From contig CANQVF010000011.1 in assembly GCA_947627185.1 (NCBI GenBank), positions 1 through 60,997 on the forward strand: 60,997 nt of DNA, read 5' to 3'. The translations under genes were made by a program, and so were the position numbers. The DNA comes from an uncultured Clostridia bacterium (lineage in GTDB: Bacteria > Bacillota > Clostridia > TANB77 > CAG-508). The stretch's first letter is position 1. Every line of letters starts with the position of its first letter. This document shows, in pieces, positions 50,281-57,296 of the stretch. Below the pieces are notes generated by a model. The model was given only the letters and a program-made list of their open reading frames with translations. It searched no databases and was not told where the DNA came from.

Positions 50281-50796
50281 TTATAATAAATCAAATATGG
50301 AATTCATTATAGCTATATAATCAGTTTTAAATAACTGTGGCTGTTTATTCATTAAGTCCTGTATTTCCTGTACTGTCATATAAAATATTTTCGAAATTCC
50401 ATTTTTATCATAATTAATAATTTTTGCATTATAGTTTAATGTATAAACTGTTTGAAAAGTATTGCTCTTACTATTGTAAGGATTAAAATATGCAATCTTT
50501 TTTAGTGTAACACCTTTTATTCCAAGTTCTTCTTCTAACTCTCTATATGCTGCTTGCTCATATGTTTCTCCTGAATTAACATGTCCACCAACAGAAAAAT
50601 CATAACAATTGGGAAAAATTCTTCTATTAGAACTTCTTTTAGGCACTATAATTTTATTTTTATCATCTTTTATAAGAATATTAATAAAGCGTAATTCTGA
50701 AGGTTTTACATTATGTTGTTCATTTTCTGGTATCTTTCCTATAACTTCATCTTTCTCATTTACAACATCAAAATATTCTAATTTATCTTTCTTCAA
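50281..50796 (-). CDS. Nudix hydrolase
   Basis: A 171-residue protein with a complete Nudix box: G(x5)E(x7)REL(x)EELGI in GGHVNSGETYEQAAYRELEE and the residues after it (about 71-93), where the REUxEE glutamates bind metal. The N-terminal YFDVVNEKDEVIG opening resembles Nudix members of the isopentenyl-diphosphate-isomerase-like type. It starts with TTG at 50796 with an AAGGTG site inside the preceding gene, and overlaps that gene by 14 bases, so translation is coupled. The nucleotide substrate is unknown; the coupled ATP-grasp-like protein is the best clue. Confidence 0.88.
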   Translation of the reverse strand: MKKDKLEYFDVVNEKDEVIGKIPENEQHNVKPSELRFINILIKDDKNKIIVPKRSSNRRIFPNCYDFSVGGHVNSGETYEQAAYRELEEELGIKGVTLKKIAYFNPYNSKSNTFQTVYTLNYNAKIINYDKNGISKIFYMTVQEIQDLMNKQPQLFKTDYIAIMNSIFDLL

Positions 50797-51625
50797 TATT
50801 TACACCTTTTTCCTTAATTCTTAATCTTTCTGGTAATATTACTTCTGGAACTAAAACTTTTCCATTTTCAATTTGTGCAATTGGTATATATTCTCTATAA
50901 TATTTTTGTAAATCTTTACTATCATACATTGGTAAAATAACTTGGTTAATTATTTGTCTAAAATATTCGTTTTTAATTCCGCTATATTTAGAAGGAATAA
51001 CACTTTCACATTTTTCTAAAGGTAATCCATACTTTTCATTTAAATCTTTAATTCTAGCCTTACGTAATTCAGAATATGCATATTCACTTATAATTTGTTT
51101 TCTATATTTGCCCCTATTATTATCATCAAAAAATAATATGTCTTCCCATGGTATTGAATAAGTTTCATGACATGCACTTCCATGACTTAAGAATGAACCA
51201 TCCCATCCTTTTCCTACATAATCAATAAGTAGTTCTTTATTCGTTCTATAATCTAGGTAAAAAGAACCTTCTGTCTCATAGGTTGGACAAAATTTTCCGT
51301 CATTCCAATAAATTATTGCAACTCCTGATACTCCTAATTCTTTCTCTCTTCTCTTAATATTTCTCATATACTCAAGAATACTTTCACGATTTCCATTTTG
51401 TCCACCAATACCTATAGAAATGTTACCAACTAATGTATCTGAACGCATACAAAAATCATTTTGTCCTTTAAATCTTTCTAACAATAGTTTTATATCTTCT
51501 TCATTTTCTAATATAAAAAAGTTAGAGTATGTAGGAAGATTATACCTTTTTGCAACAAGAAAACCTTTTGCTTTACCATATCTTGAAATTTCTTTTATAT
51601 CATTAATTTTATTTCCATCTAACAT
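50783..51625 (-). CDS. ATP-grasp-like protein (PEP-synthase/PPDK ATP-binding type), divergent
   Basis: A 280-residue protein I do not recognise with certainty. Its opening, YGKAKGFLVAKRYNLPTYSNF followed after a helix by FCMRSD, resembles the nucleotide-binding start of phosphoenolpyruvate synthase/PPDK domains (GGKaxxL...PxPxgF, then xxVRSS). IGIGGQNGNR could be the glycine-rich loop. The second half (residues 135-280) is unfamiliar. It overlaps the Nudix gene by 14 bases; a nucleotide made or used by one may be processed by the other. Confidence 0.5.
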   Translation of the reverse strand: MLDGNKINDIKEISRYGKAKGFLVAKRYNLPTYSNFFILENEEDIKLLLERFKGQNDFCMRSDTLVGNISIGIGGQNGNRESILEYMRNIKRREKELGVSGVAIIYWNDGKFCPTYETEGSFYLDYRTNKELLIDYVGKGWDGSFLSHGSACHETYSIPWEDILFFDDNNRGKYRKQIISEYAYSELRKARIKDLNEKYGLPLEKCESVIPSKYSGIKNEYFRQIINQVILPMYDSKDLQKYYREYIPIAQIENGKVLVPEVILPERLRIKEKGVNIEER

Positions 51626-51699
51626 ATTAATTTCTCCTATATTTTTTATATTATATCATCAAATCTAAATATCTTCAATAGTTTAGGATTTCAAATATA

Positions 51700-51987
51700 T
51701 TAAATGTTATTAAACAAATATAATGCAACTTGATTTCGTTCTGCTATATTCATCTCCATAATTTTTGCCATAGCAAAATTTATGTACTTTGAATTTATAA
51801 CTGGAAACTTTTTATATTCTTCATCTATCTCTGCTAATTTATTAGAAAAATATTTTAGCATTTCTTTTCTATAATAATCTATTGGTGTATAACTGCTTTC
51901 ATTTATTCTTATTGCTAGTTTTAATTTATTATTTTTATCCATTTCTTTAATCATATCAATCAAATAATTTACTTTTTCATTTTTCAT
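51700..51987 (-). CDS. Small hypothetical helical protein
   Basis: A 95-residue charged, all-helical protein with no recognised domain. AGGAGC lies about 8 bases before the ATG. It may be first in the run with the ATP-grasp-like and Nudix genes (75-base gap), or a small regulator of the recombinase beside it. Confidence 0.5.
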   Translation of the reverse strand: MKNEKVNYLIDMIKEMDKNNKLKLAIRINESSYTPIDYYRKEMLKYFSNKLAEIDEEYKKFPVINSKYINFAMAKIMEMNIAERNQVALYLFNNI

Positions 51988-52052
51988 ATTTCTTTGCTCC
52001 TCATATTTTTAAATTTATTCTCAAAAAGGGATTGGGATTTTTCCCATATACT

Positions 52053-52135
52053 GGATTTGGCGTATATACAAATTCAGTGCTTGCTGGGACGACATTTTGA
52101 ATTTGGCGGGTACTCAAATTCAGTGCTTGCTAGGA
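52053..52135. repeat. Two tandem hairpin-forming direct repeats at the recombinase 3' end
   Basis: Copies at 52053-52090 and 52099-52135 share ATTTGGCG, then CAAATTCAGTGCTTGCT, then GGAC. Each contains an inverted repeat, (G/A)ATTTG with CAAATTC, around a 9-base loop (perfect 7 bp in the second copy). The second copy overlaps the stop codon of the serine recombinase. This could be attachment-site-derived sequence or a duplicated structural RNA element. Confidence 0.7.
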
Positions 52136-53674
52136 CACATTTTCTATAATTCCATTCAAATATTTTAAATATTCTTTTGAATTTTTTGATATAAATTCTT
52201 CTGTAAATTTTACATTTGTTATTTCTATTTCATAATTTTTATCTCTTTTTATTTCAATAGAAGATATTAATTTTTGTATTAAATCTTTTCTAGTTTTTCT
52301 ATCTGTATCTTGCCATATATCATAAAAACTAAAATTATTTATAACAAATAAACTTTCATCTATTTTGATTTTACAATCCAATTTTTTCGATAATTCTATG
52401 GTATATTCTTTGAAATCATTTTCTGGATTTAGTTCGTCTTTTTTCTTTTTTAGTTTGTTAATTTCATTTTTTATTACTTCATTTTTATGATTGATTGTTT
52501 CAATATCTAGAGTAGAATTTACATACAAATCCACTAATCTTTTTTCCTGCATTTTTAGTTTTTCTATTGCCTTCTCTATGTCTTTAATATCTTTTGTTTT
52601 ATTTGAATTACAGGTTATTATTTCATATTCCATTTTATAAATATAGTCTGTTAATTCTTCTAAAAATGTCGATAATTTCTTTTCGATTTTTTCACAACTA
52701 TAATGAATTCCTTTTGATTTACAGTTAGGATTTTTACAAGTTAAAAAGTAATAAACTTTTTCATTTTGTTTTCCTTTGTTTTTGAATGACATTGTAGAAG
52801 ATAATATTTTTTTGCAATCGGGACACTTAACTAATCCAGTAAATAAGTGCACATATTGTCCATAATTAGAATGTTTATTTTTCTCTAAAACTTTTCTAGT
52901 TTCATTCCATGTTTTCTCATCAATTATTGGTTCACAATAATCTTTTACATATAAGATATCTTTTTCTTTTCTTGCAAATCTCCCATAAGCATATGTTCCA
53001 ATATAAATAGAATTTGTTAGTATATTATAAACTCTATCTGATTTCCATTTACCTTGTTTTAAATATGCCTTATTTTCTTTCATAATACTTGCAATACCTC
53101 TTGTTGATTTTCCTTGCTTACATAGTTCGAATATTTCTTTTACTACTTGTGCTTCAATAGGATCTATTTCTAAATGTCCTGTTTCTTTATTTCTTATATA
53201 ACCATAAGGTGCTTTTGCTGGATGTATTTTTTGAATAGCCATTTCTTCCATTGCTCTTTTAGTTCTAGCTCCGATTTCCTTTCTTTCTCTCTGACCAAAA
53301 ACTAAATTCATTCCAAATATCATTTCACCATTTGCAGTAGATACATCATAAGGCTCTAATATAAGTTCTATTTTTACATCATGTTCTTCACAATAATTTA
53401 AAAGCCAAAAGCCATCATAGTTATTTCTTGTAAGTCTATCTACTTTAATTGCAATTAATTTATCAATTTTTCCTGCTTTAATATCTTTTAATAATCTTTG
53501 CATTTCTGGTCTCATTAAATCTTTTCCAGAGTGTCCAGCATCATTATATACATCTACAATATCATACTTGTTTTTCTTACAATATTCTTTTATCATTCGC
53601 AGTTGTGAATCAATGGAATATCCATTGTCTCTTTGATCATCTGTTGAAACTCTTACATAAACTCCACATCTCAT
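52130..53674 (-). CDS. Large serine recombinase
   Basis: A 514-residue site-specific recombinase. The catalytic serine is S10 in YVRVSTDDQ, with the resolvase fold to about residue 150 (DRLTRNNYDGF, GQRERKEIGARTKRAMEEMA). The DNA-binding recombinase domain covers about 165-265, a zinc ribbon with CPDC and CKNPNC about 285-335, and a long coiled coil 350-430, as in phage and ICE integrases of the Tn4451/phiC31 class. It is complete, with an AGGAGG site before the ATG. Large serine recombinases often lie at the end of their element. Confidence 0.95.
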   Translation of the reverse strand: MRCGVYVRVSTDDQRDNGYSIDSQLRMIKEYCKKNKYDIVDVYNDAGHSGKDLMRPEMQRLLKDIKAGKIDKLIAIKVDRLTRNNYDGFWLLNYCEEHDVKIELILEPYDVSTANGEMIFGMNLVFGQRERKEIGARTKRAMEEMAIQKIHPAKAPYGYIRNKETGHLEIDPIEAQVVKEIFELCKQGKSTRGIASIMKENKAYLKQGKWKSDRVYNILTNSIYIGTYAYGRFARKEKDILYVKDYCEPIIDEKTWNETRKVLEKNKHSNYGQYVHLFTGLVKCPDCKKILSSTMSFKNKGKQNEKVYYFLTCKNPNCKSKGIHYSCEKIEKKLSTFLEELTDYIYKMEYEIITCNSNKTKDIKDIEKAIEKLKMQEKRLVDLYVNSTLDIETINHKNEVIKNEINKLKKKKDELNPENDFKEYTIELSKKLDCKIKIDESLFVINNFSFYDIWQDTDRKTRKDLIQKLISSIEIKRDKNYEIEITNVKFTEEFISKNSKEYLKYLNGIIENVS

Positions 53675-53760
53675 AAAATTACCTCCTATATATTTGATTA
53701 AGGAAAATTTATCCCTCTACTCTTTGAAAGGAAAAATTTGAGGTTTTGTATAACAAAATT

Positions 53761-54057
53761 TTAAAATTTTTTATACTTTTTTAATTTTATGAGAATTTGT
53801 TTAATTTCTTTTGAGTCATATTTTTCATTGTACTCTTTAATAAAAAAAAGTTTATTACTTATTTCATTAACTTTATATTCAAACATTGAAAGCTTTACAG
53901 GATATGCAATTATATATTCAGTTGGTTCAATAAATTGTAAATTAGTATGTAACAAATTCTTTACTTTTCCATTTTTAGTTGTATAAGTGTAATTTTTAAT
54001 AAGTTCTAACAATTCGTTATTTGGCTTTAGTTCTTGTATTACTTCAAATTCAAGCAT
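53761..54057 (-). CDS. Small hypothetical protein beside the recombinase
   Basis: A 98-residue protein with AAAGGAGG 8 bases before its ATG. It is mixed alpha/beta, with FEVIQELKPNNELLELI at the start, an EYIIAYPVKLSMFEYKVNE middle and a lysine-rich end. I recognise no domain. It is 86 bases upstream of the recombinase on the same strand, so it may be cotranscribed and act in directionality or regulation, but nothing in the sequence proves this. Confidence 0.5.
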   Translation of the reverse strand: MLEFEVIQELKPNNELLELIKNYTYTTKNGKVKNLLHTNLQFIEPTEYIIAYPVKLSMFEYKVNEISNKLFFIKEYNEKYDSKEIKQILIKLKKYKKF

Positions 54058-54128
54058 AAAAAATGTCCTCCTTTCTTTGATTTAAGAGAACATTTTTTAT
54101 AAAGATTTATTTTTTCTAAAAAAGAAAA

Positions 54129-54157
54129 AACTTACAAAACCTTATGGTTCGTAAGTT
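54129..54157 (-). terminator. Terminator of the tRNA gene
   Basis: Read on the minus strand, a stem of about 11 bp (AACTTAC-ACC type, 54146-54157 with 54129-54141) is followed by a T run (A run at 54121-54130 on the plus strand), 10 bases after the tRNA. Confidence 0.75.
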
Positions 54158-54166
54158 GTCTTAAAT

Positions 54167-54242
54167 TGGAGCTTATAGGCGGAATCGAACCGCCGACCTA
54201 CAGGTTACGAATCTGTTGCTCTACCAACTGAGCTATATAAGC
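54167..54242 (-). tRNA. tRNA-Thr (anticodon CGT)
   Basis: A 76-base tRNA with encoded CCA. The acceptor arms GCTTATA/TATAAGC pair perfectly, the D stem GCTC/GAGC and T stem GGCGG/CCGCC are perfect, the anticodon loop is TTCGTAA giving CGT for the ACG codon, and the discriminator is T. The anticodon stem has one A-C mismatch next to the loop. It lies 873 bases from the start of the thrS T-box on the opposite strand, and its 3' side faces the putative island. Confidence 0.95.
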
Positions 54243-54346
54243 ATAGAGATATTATACCTATTTAAAAATTAAAAATCAAGATAAAATTATTTGATATAAT
54301 TTTATTTATTAGTGAAAAAAATAATTTAAAATATTTTTTTAGAATA

Positions 54347-54382
54347 AGCAATATTGAATAAAAAATACAATATTGCTATAAT
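54347..54382 (+). promoter_or_regulatory. Promoter with overlapping palindrome
   Basis: TTGAAT (54354-54359), 17 bases, and perfect TATAAT (54377-54382). The inverted repeat AGCAATATTG (54347-54356) and CAATATTGCT (54368-54377) spans the -35 and abuts the -10, an operator-like layout. Confidence 0.6.
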
Positions 54383-54415
54383 TATTTTATAATAAAAATT
54401 TAGAAAGGATTTAAA

Positions 54416-55037
54416 ATGGAGAATTTTTCTATGCCGAATATTAAATTTAGTACATTTTCAATTTTAGTAGGTATATATATAATTATTTTACGGAATAATA
54501 TATTATTTAATATTTAATAAACATCATAAAAGAAATAAAATTGAATTAAGTGAATTAATTCCTTTAGTTACAAAATTTTATTCTATAACTATAATTTCTA
54601 CTTTACTTATAATTTTAGGAATATATATACTTATTGATGCAAATTCATACAAAGATGAGAGAACAGAAGTTATAGCAAGAGTTTCATTATCAATATTTAT
54701 AGTAAGTGCAACAATAATAAATTATATTTTTTATATAAAAAAATCACTACAGGATTTGGATTTAGAAATTAGAGAAGAAAATAAGAAAAGAACTATGAAA
54801 ATTGGTGAAATATTAGAGTTTATATTTCTTACTTTTTTTATTTTTACACCATTATGGAGAATACCTACTTTTATAGATATGTATAAACATAATGAAAATT
54901 TAATTTTAGAAATTGCAAAATCAGTATTACTAACAATAGTTTCAATATTTTTGATGTATCAATTAAATCCTTTAGAAATAAAAAATAAAATATTAAATAA
55001 TAATAAAAAAGATGTAAATAATGAAAATAAAGAATAA
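54416..55037 (+). pseudogene. Small multi-pass membrane protein gene broken by a one-base frameshift
   Basis: ATG 54416, after GAAAGGA, opens a frame that stops near 54518. One base later the frame stays open from 54483 to 55037. Removing one base gives a 206-residue protein with about five transmembrane helices (YIIIL-GIIYYLIF, TIISTLLIILGIYI, a third near IVSATIINYIFYI, and two more) and an asparagine/lysine tail. No family recognised. The join can be placed at the CGGA at 54491-54494. Its promoter is intact. Confidence 0.65.
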
Positions 55038-55079
55038 TTAAATAAAAAAAAAAATTAACAAATATAATTAAAAGATTAA

Positions 55080-55108
55080 TTGACATAAATTTAAAAGAGT
55101 AGTAAAAT
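55080..55108 (+). promoter_or_regulatory. Promoter of the thrS leader
   Basis: TTGACA (55080-55085), 17 bases, TAAAAT (55103-55108). The transcript would begin near 55115 and run about 350 bases to the thrS start. Confidence 0.75.
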
Positions 55109-55114
55109 ATTACC

Positions 55115-55348
55115 ATAGTATATATGAGCTGTGAAAAGGAAAAGTAAAATAAAGGTTACTAAAAGAGAGAGTTAGTCATAGGCTGAAAACTAGCTTAAGA
55201 AAACATATTTGAAAAACTACCTTGGAGCTTCCATTTGAAAAAGTGGCGCGTAAGATGGCGTTAATATCGAAATTAAGTTAAACAGTAGGGTGGAACCGTA
55301 AGAATAAACTTACCCCTATAAGTACTTTTTAGTGCTTATAGGGTTTTT
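55115..55348 (+). promoter_or_regulatory. T-box riboswitch controlling thrS
   Basis: The conserved T-box AGGGTGGAACCG is at 55287-55298; its TGGA bulge matches a tRNA ending in UCCA, as the tRNA-Thr nearby does. Upstream are the AGAGAG and stem I elements, with ACT or ACC (both Thr codons) at 55216-55221 as the specifier. A terminator stem CCCTATAAGTACT/AGTGCTTATAGGG (55314-55343) with a T run ends it. Uncharged tRNA-Thr should allow read-through into thrS. Confidence 0.93.
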
Positions 55349-55467
55349 GTTTTTTATTTTTTTAATATAAAAATTTAACAGAATAGATGCAAAAATCCTT
55401 AAAGCAAAATAAGTACTTAAAATAAATTTTTTATAAGCCAAGAAATTTGGCAAAGGAGGAATTTATT

Positions 55468-57228
55468 ATGTTTAAAGTAAAATTACACGGAGGAAAAACA
55501 ATGGACGTAGAAGAAAGTATGTATTGGCATACAACTTCTCACATTATGGCACAAGCTGTAAAAAGATTATTTCCATCAGCTAAACTTACAATAGGTCCAT
55601 CAATTGAAAATGGATTTTATTATGATTTTGATGTAGAAAAACCTTTTTCAGAAGAAGATTTAGCTTCAATTGAAGAAGAAATGAAAAAGATAATTAAAGA
55701 AGATTTAGAAATTGAAAGATTTGAACTTCCAAGAGAAGAAGCTATTAAATTAATGAAAGAAAAAGAAGAACTATATAAAGTAGAACTTATTGAAGATTTA
55801 CCAGAAGGTGAAGTTATTTCTTTTTACAAACAAGGAGAGTTTACTGATTTATGTAGAGGTCCACACTTACCAACAACAGGAGCTGTAAAAGCTGTGAAAT
55901 TATTATCTTCATCAGGAGCATATTGGAGAGGTGATGAGCATAATAAAATGCTTCAAAGAATTTATGGAATTTCTTTTCCAAAAGCGAGTGAATTAGAAGA
56001 ATATTTAAATATGATTGAAGAAGCCAAAAGGCGTGATCATAGAAAATTAGGAAAAGAATTAGATTTATTTTTCTTTGATGAAACAGCACCAGGAATGGCA
56101 TATTGGATGCCAAAAGGCTTTAAAATGATGAATATTTTAATAGATTTATGGAGAAAAGAACACGAAAAAAGAGGATATTTAGAATTTTCTGGTCCACAAT
56201 TAAATAGTAGTGAATTATGGAAAACTTCTGGTCATTGGGATCACTATAAAGAAGACATGTTTATTTTAACAGATTCTGATGGAAAAGAACAAGCATTAAA
56301 ACCTATGAATTGTCCAAATGCAATAAAAATTTATGCTTCAAAATTAAGAAGTTATAAAGATTTACCATTAAGATTTAATGACATAGATGTTATTCATAGA
56401 AATGAAAAATCAGGACAATTGAATGGTTTATTTAGAGTAAGAATGTTTAGACAAGATGATGCACATAATTTCATAACAGAAGAACAATTAGGTTCAGAAA
56501 TAAAAGATATAGTAGAAATTGCAAAATATTTATATGGTATTTTTGGATTAGATTTTGAACTTACTCTTTCTACAAGACCAGATGATTATATGGGAGATAT
56601 TGAACTTTGGAATAAAGCAGAAGCAAATTTAAGAGATGTATTAGATGAACTATGTGGAAAAAATCAATATAGAATAAATGAAGGTGATGGAGCCTTTTAT
56701 GGACCTAAAATAGATATTAAAATGAAGGATTGTTTAGGAAGAGAGTGGCAAATGGGTACTGTTCAAGTAGATTTTCAATTACCACTTAGATTTAATTTAT
56801 CTTATATTGATAGTAATGGAGAAAAGAAAACACCTATTTTAGTTCATAGAGCTTTATTTGGTTCATTTGAAAGATTTATTGGAATTATTACAGAACATTT
56901 TGCAGGAGCTTTCCCAGTATGGCTTTCACCTGTTCAAGTAAAAGTATTACCAATATCTGATAATCAAAAAGAGTATGCAAAACTTGTTGTAGAAAAATTA
57001 GAAGAAGAAGGAATAAGAGTTGAGCTTGATGATAGACAAGAAAAAATCGGATATAAAATTCGTGAAGCACAACTTCAAAAAATACCATATATGTTAATAT
57101 TAGGAGAAAAAGAAATAGAAGCAAATGCAGTTGGAGTGAGAGCTAGAAAAGAAGGCGATATTGGGCAAATGAAACTTGATGAATTTTTAAACAAAATACA
57201 TGATGAAATAAAAAGTAAAAAAATATAA
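55468..57228 (+). CDS. thrS: Threonyl-tRNA synthetase lacking the TGS domain
   Basis: ThrRS charges tRNA-Thr. The 586-residue protein begins almost directly with the editing-associated domain (HTTSHIMAQAVKRLFP, GFYYDF), then the class-II core with motif-2-type RNEKSGQLNGLFRVR and motif 3, and the C-terminal anticodon-binding domain. Most ThrRS proteins have a TGS domain of about 60 residues in front; only about 20 residues precede here. ATG 55468 follows AAAGGAGG; the in-frame TTG at 55447 adds nothing family-like. It is controlled by the T-box. Confidence 0.96.
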   Translation: MFKVKLHGGKTMDVEESMYWHTTSHIMAQAVKRLFPSAKLTIGPSIENGFYYDFDVEKPFSEEDLASIEEEMKKIIKEDLEIERFELPREEAIKLMKEKEELYKVELIEDLPEGEVISFYKQGEFTDLCRGPHLPTTGAVKAVKLLSSSGAYWRGDEHNKMLQRIYGISFPKASELEEYLNMIEEAKRRDHRKLGKELDLFFFDETAPGMAYWMPKGFKMMNILIDLWRKEHEKRGYLEFSGPQLNSSELWKTSGHWDHYKEDMFILTDSDGKEQALKPMNCPNAIKIYASKLRSYKDLPLRFNDIDVIHRNEKSGQLNGLFRVRMFRQDDAHNFITEEQLGSEIKDIVEIAKYLYGIFGLDFELTLSTRPDDYMGDIELWNKAEANLRDVLDELCGKNQYRINEGDGAFYGPKIDIKMKDCLGREWQMGTVQVDFQLPLRFNLSYIDSNGEKKTPILVHRALFGSFERFIGIITEHFAGAFPVWLSPVQVKVLPISDNQKEYAKLVVEKLEEEGIRVELDDRQEKIGYKIREAQLQKIPYMLILGEKEIEANAVGVRARKEGDIGQMKLDEFLNKIHDEIKSKKI

Positions 57229-57239
57229 TAATAATGTAA

Positions 57240-57268
57240 TTGATTTAAAAAATGTTGTATGATATACT
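57240..57268 (+). promoter_or_regulatory. Promoter for the 780-residue unknown gene
   Basis: TTGATT (57240-57245), 17 bases, TATACT (57263-57268) with an extended TGA just before. AAAGGGG follows before ATG 57297. Confidence 0.65.
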
Positions 57269-57296
57269 TCTTTTTAATGAATGAAAGGGGAAAAAC

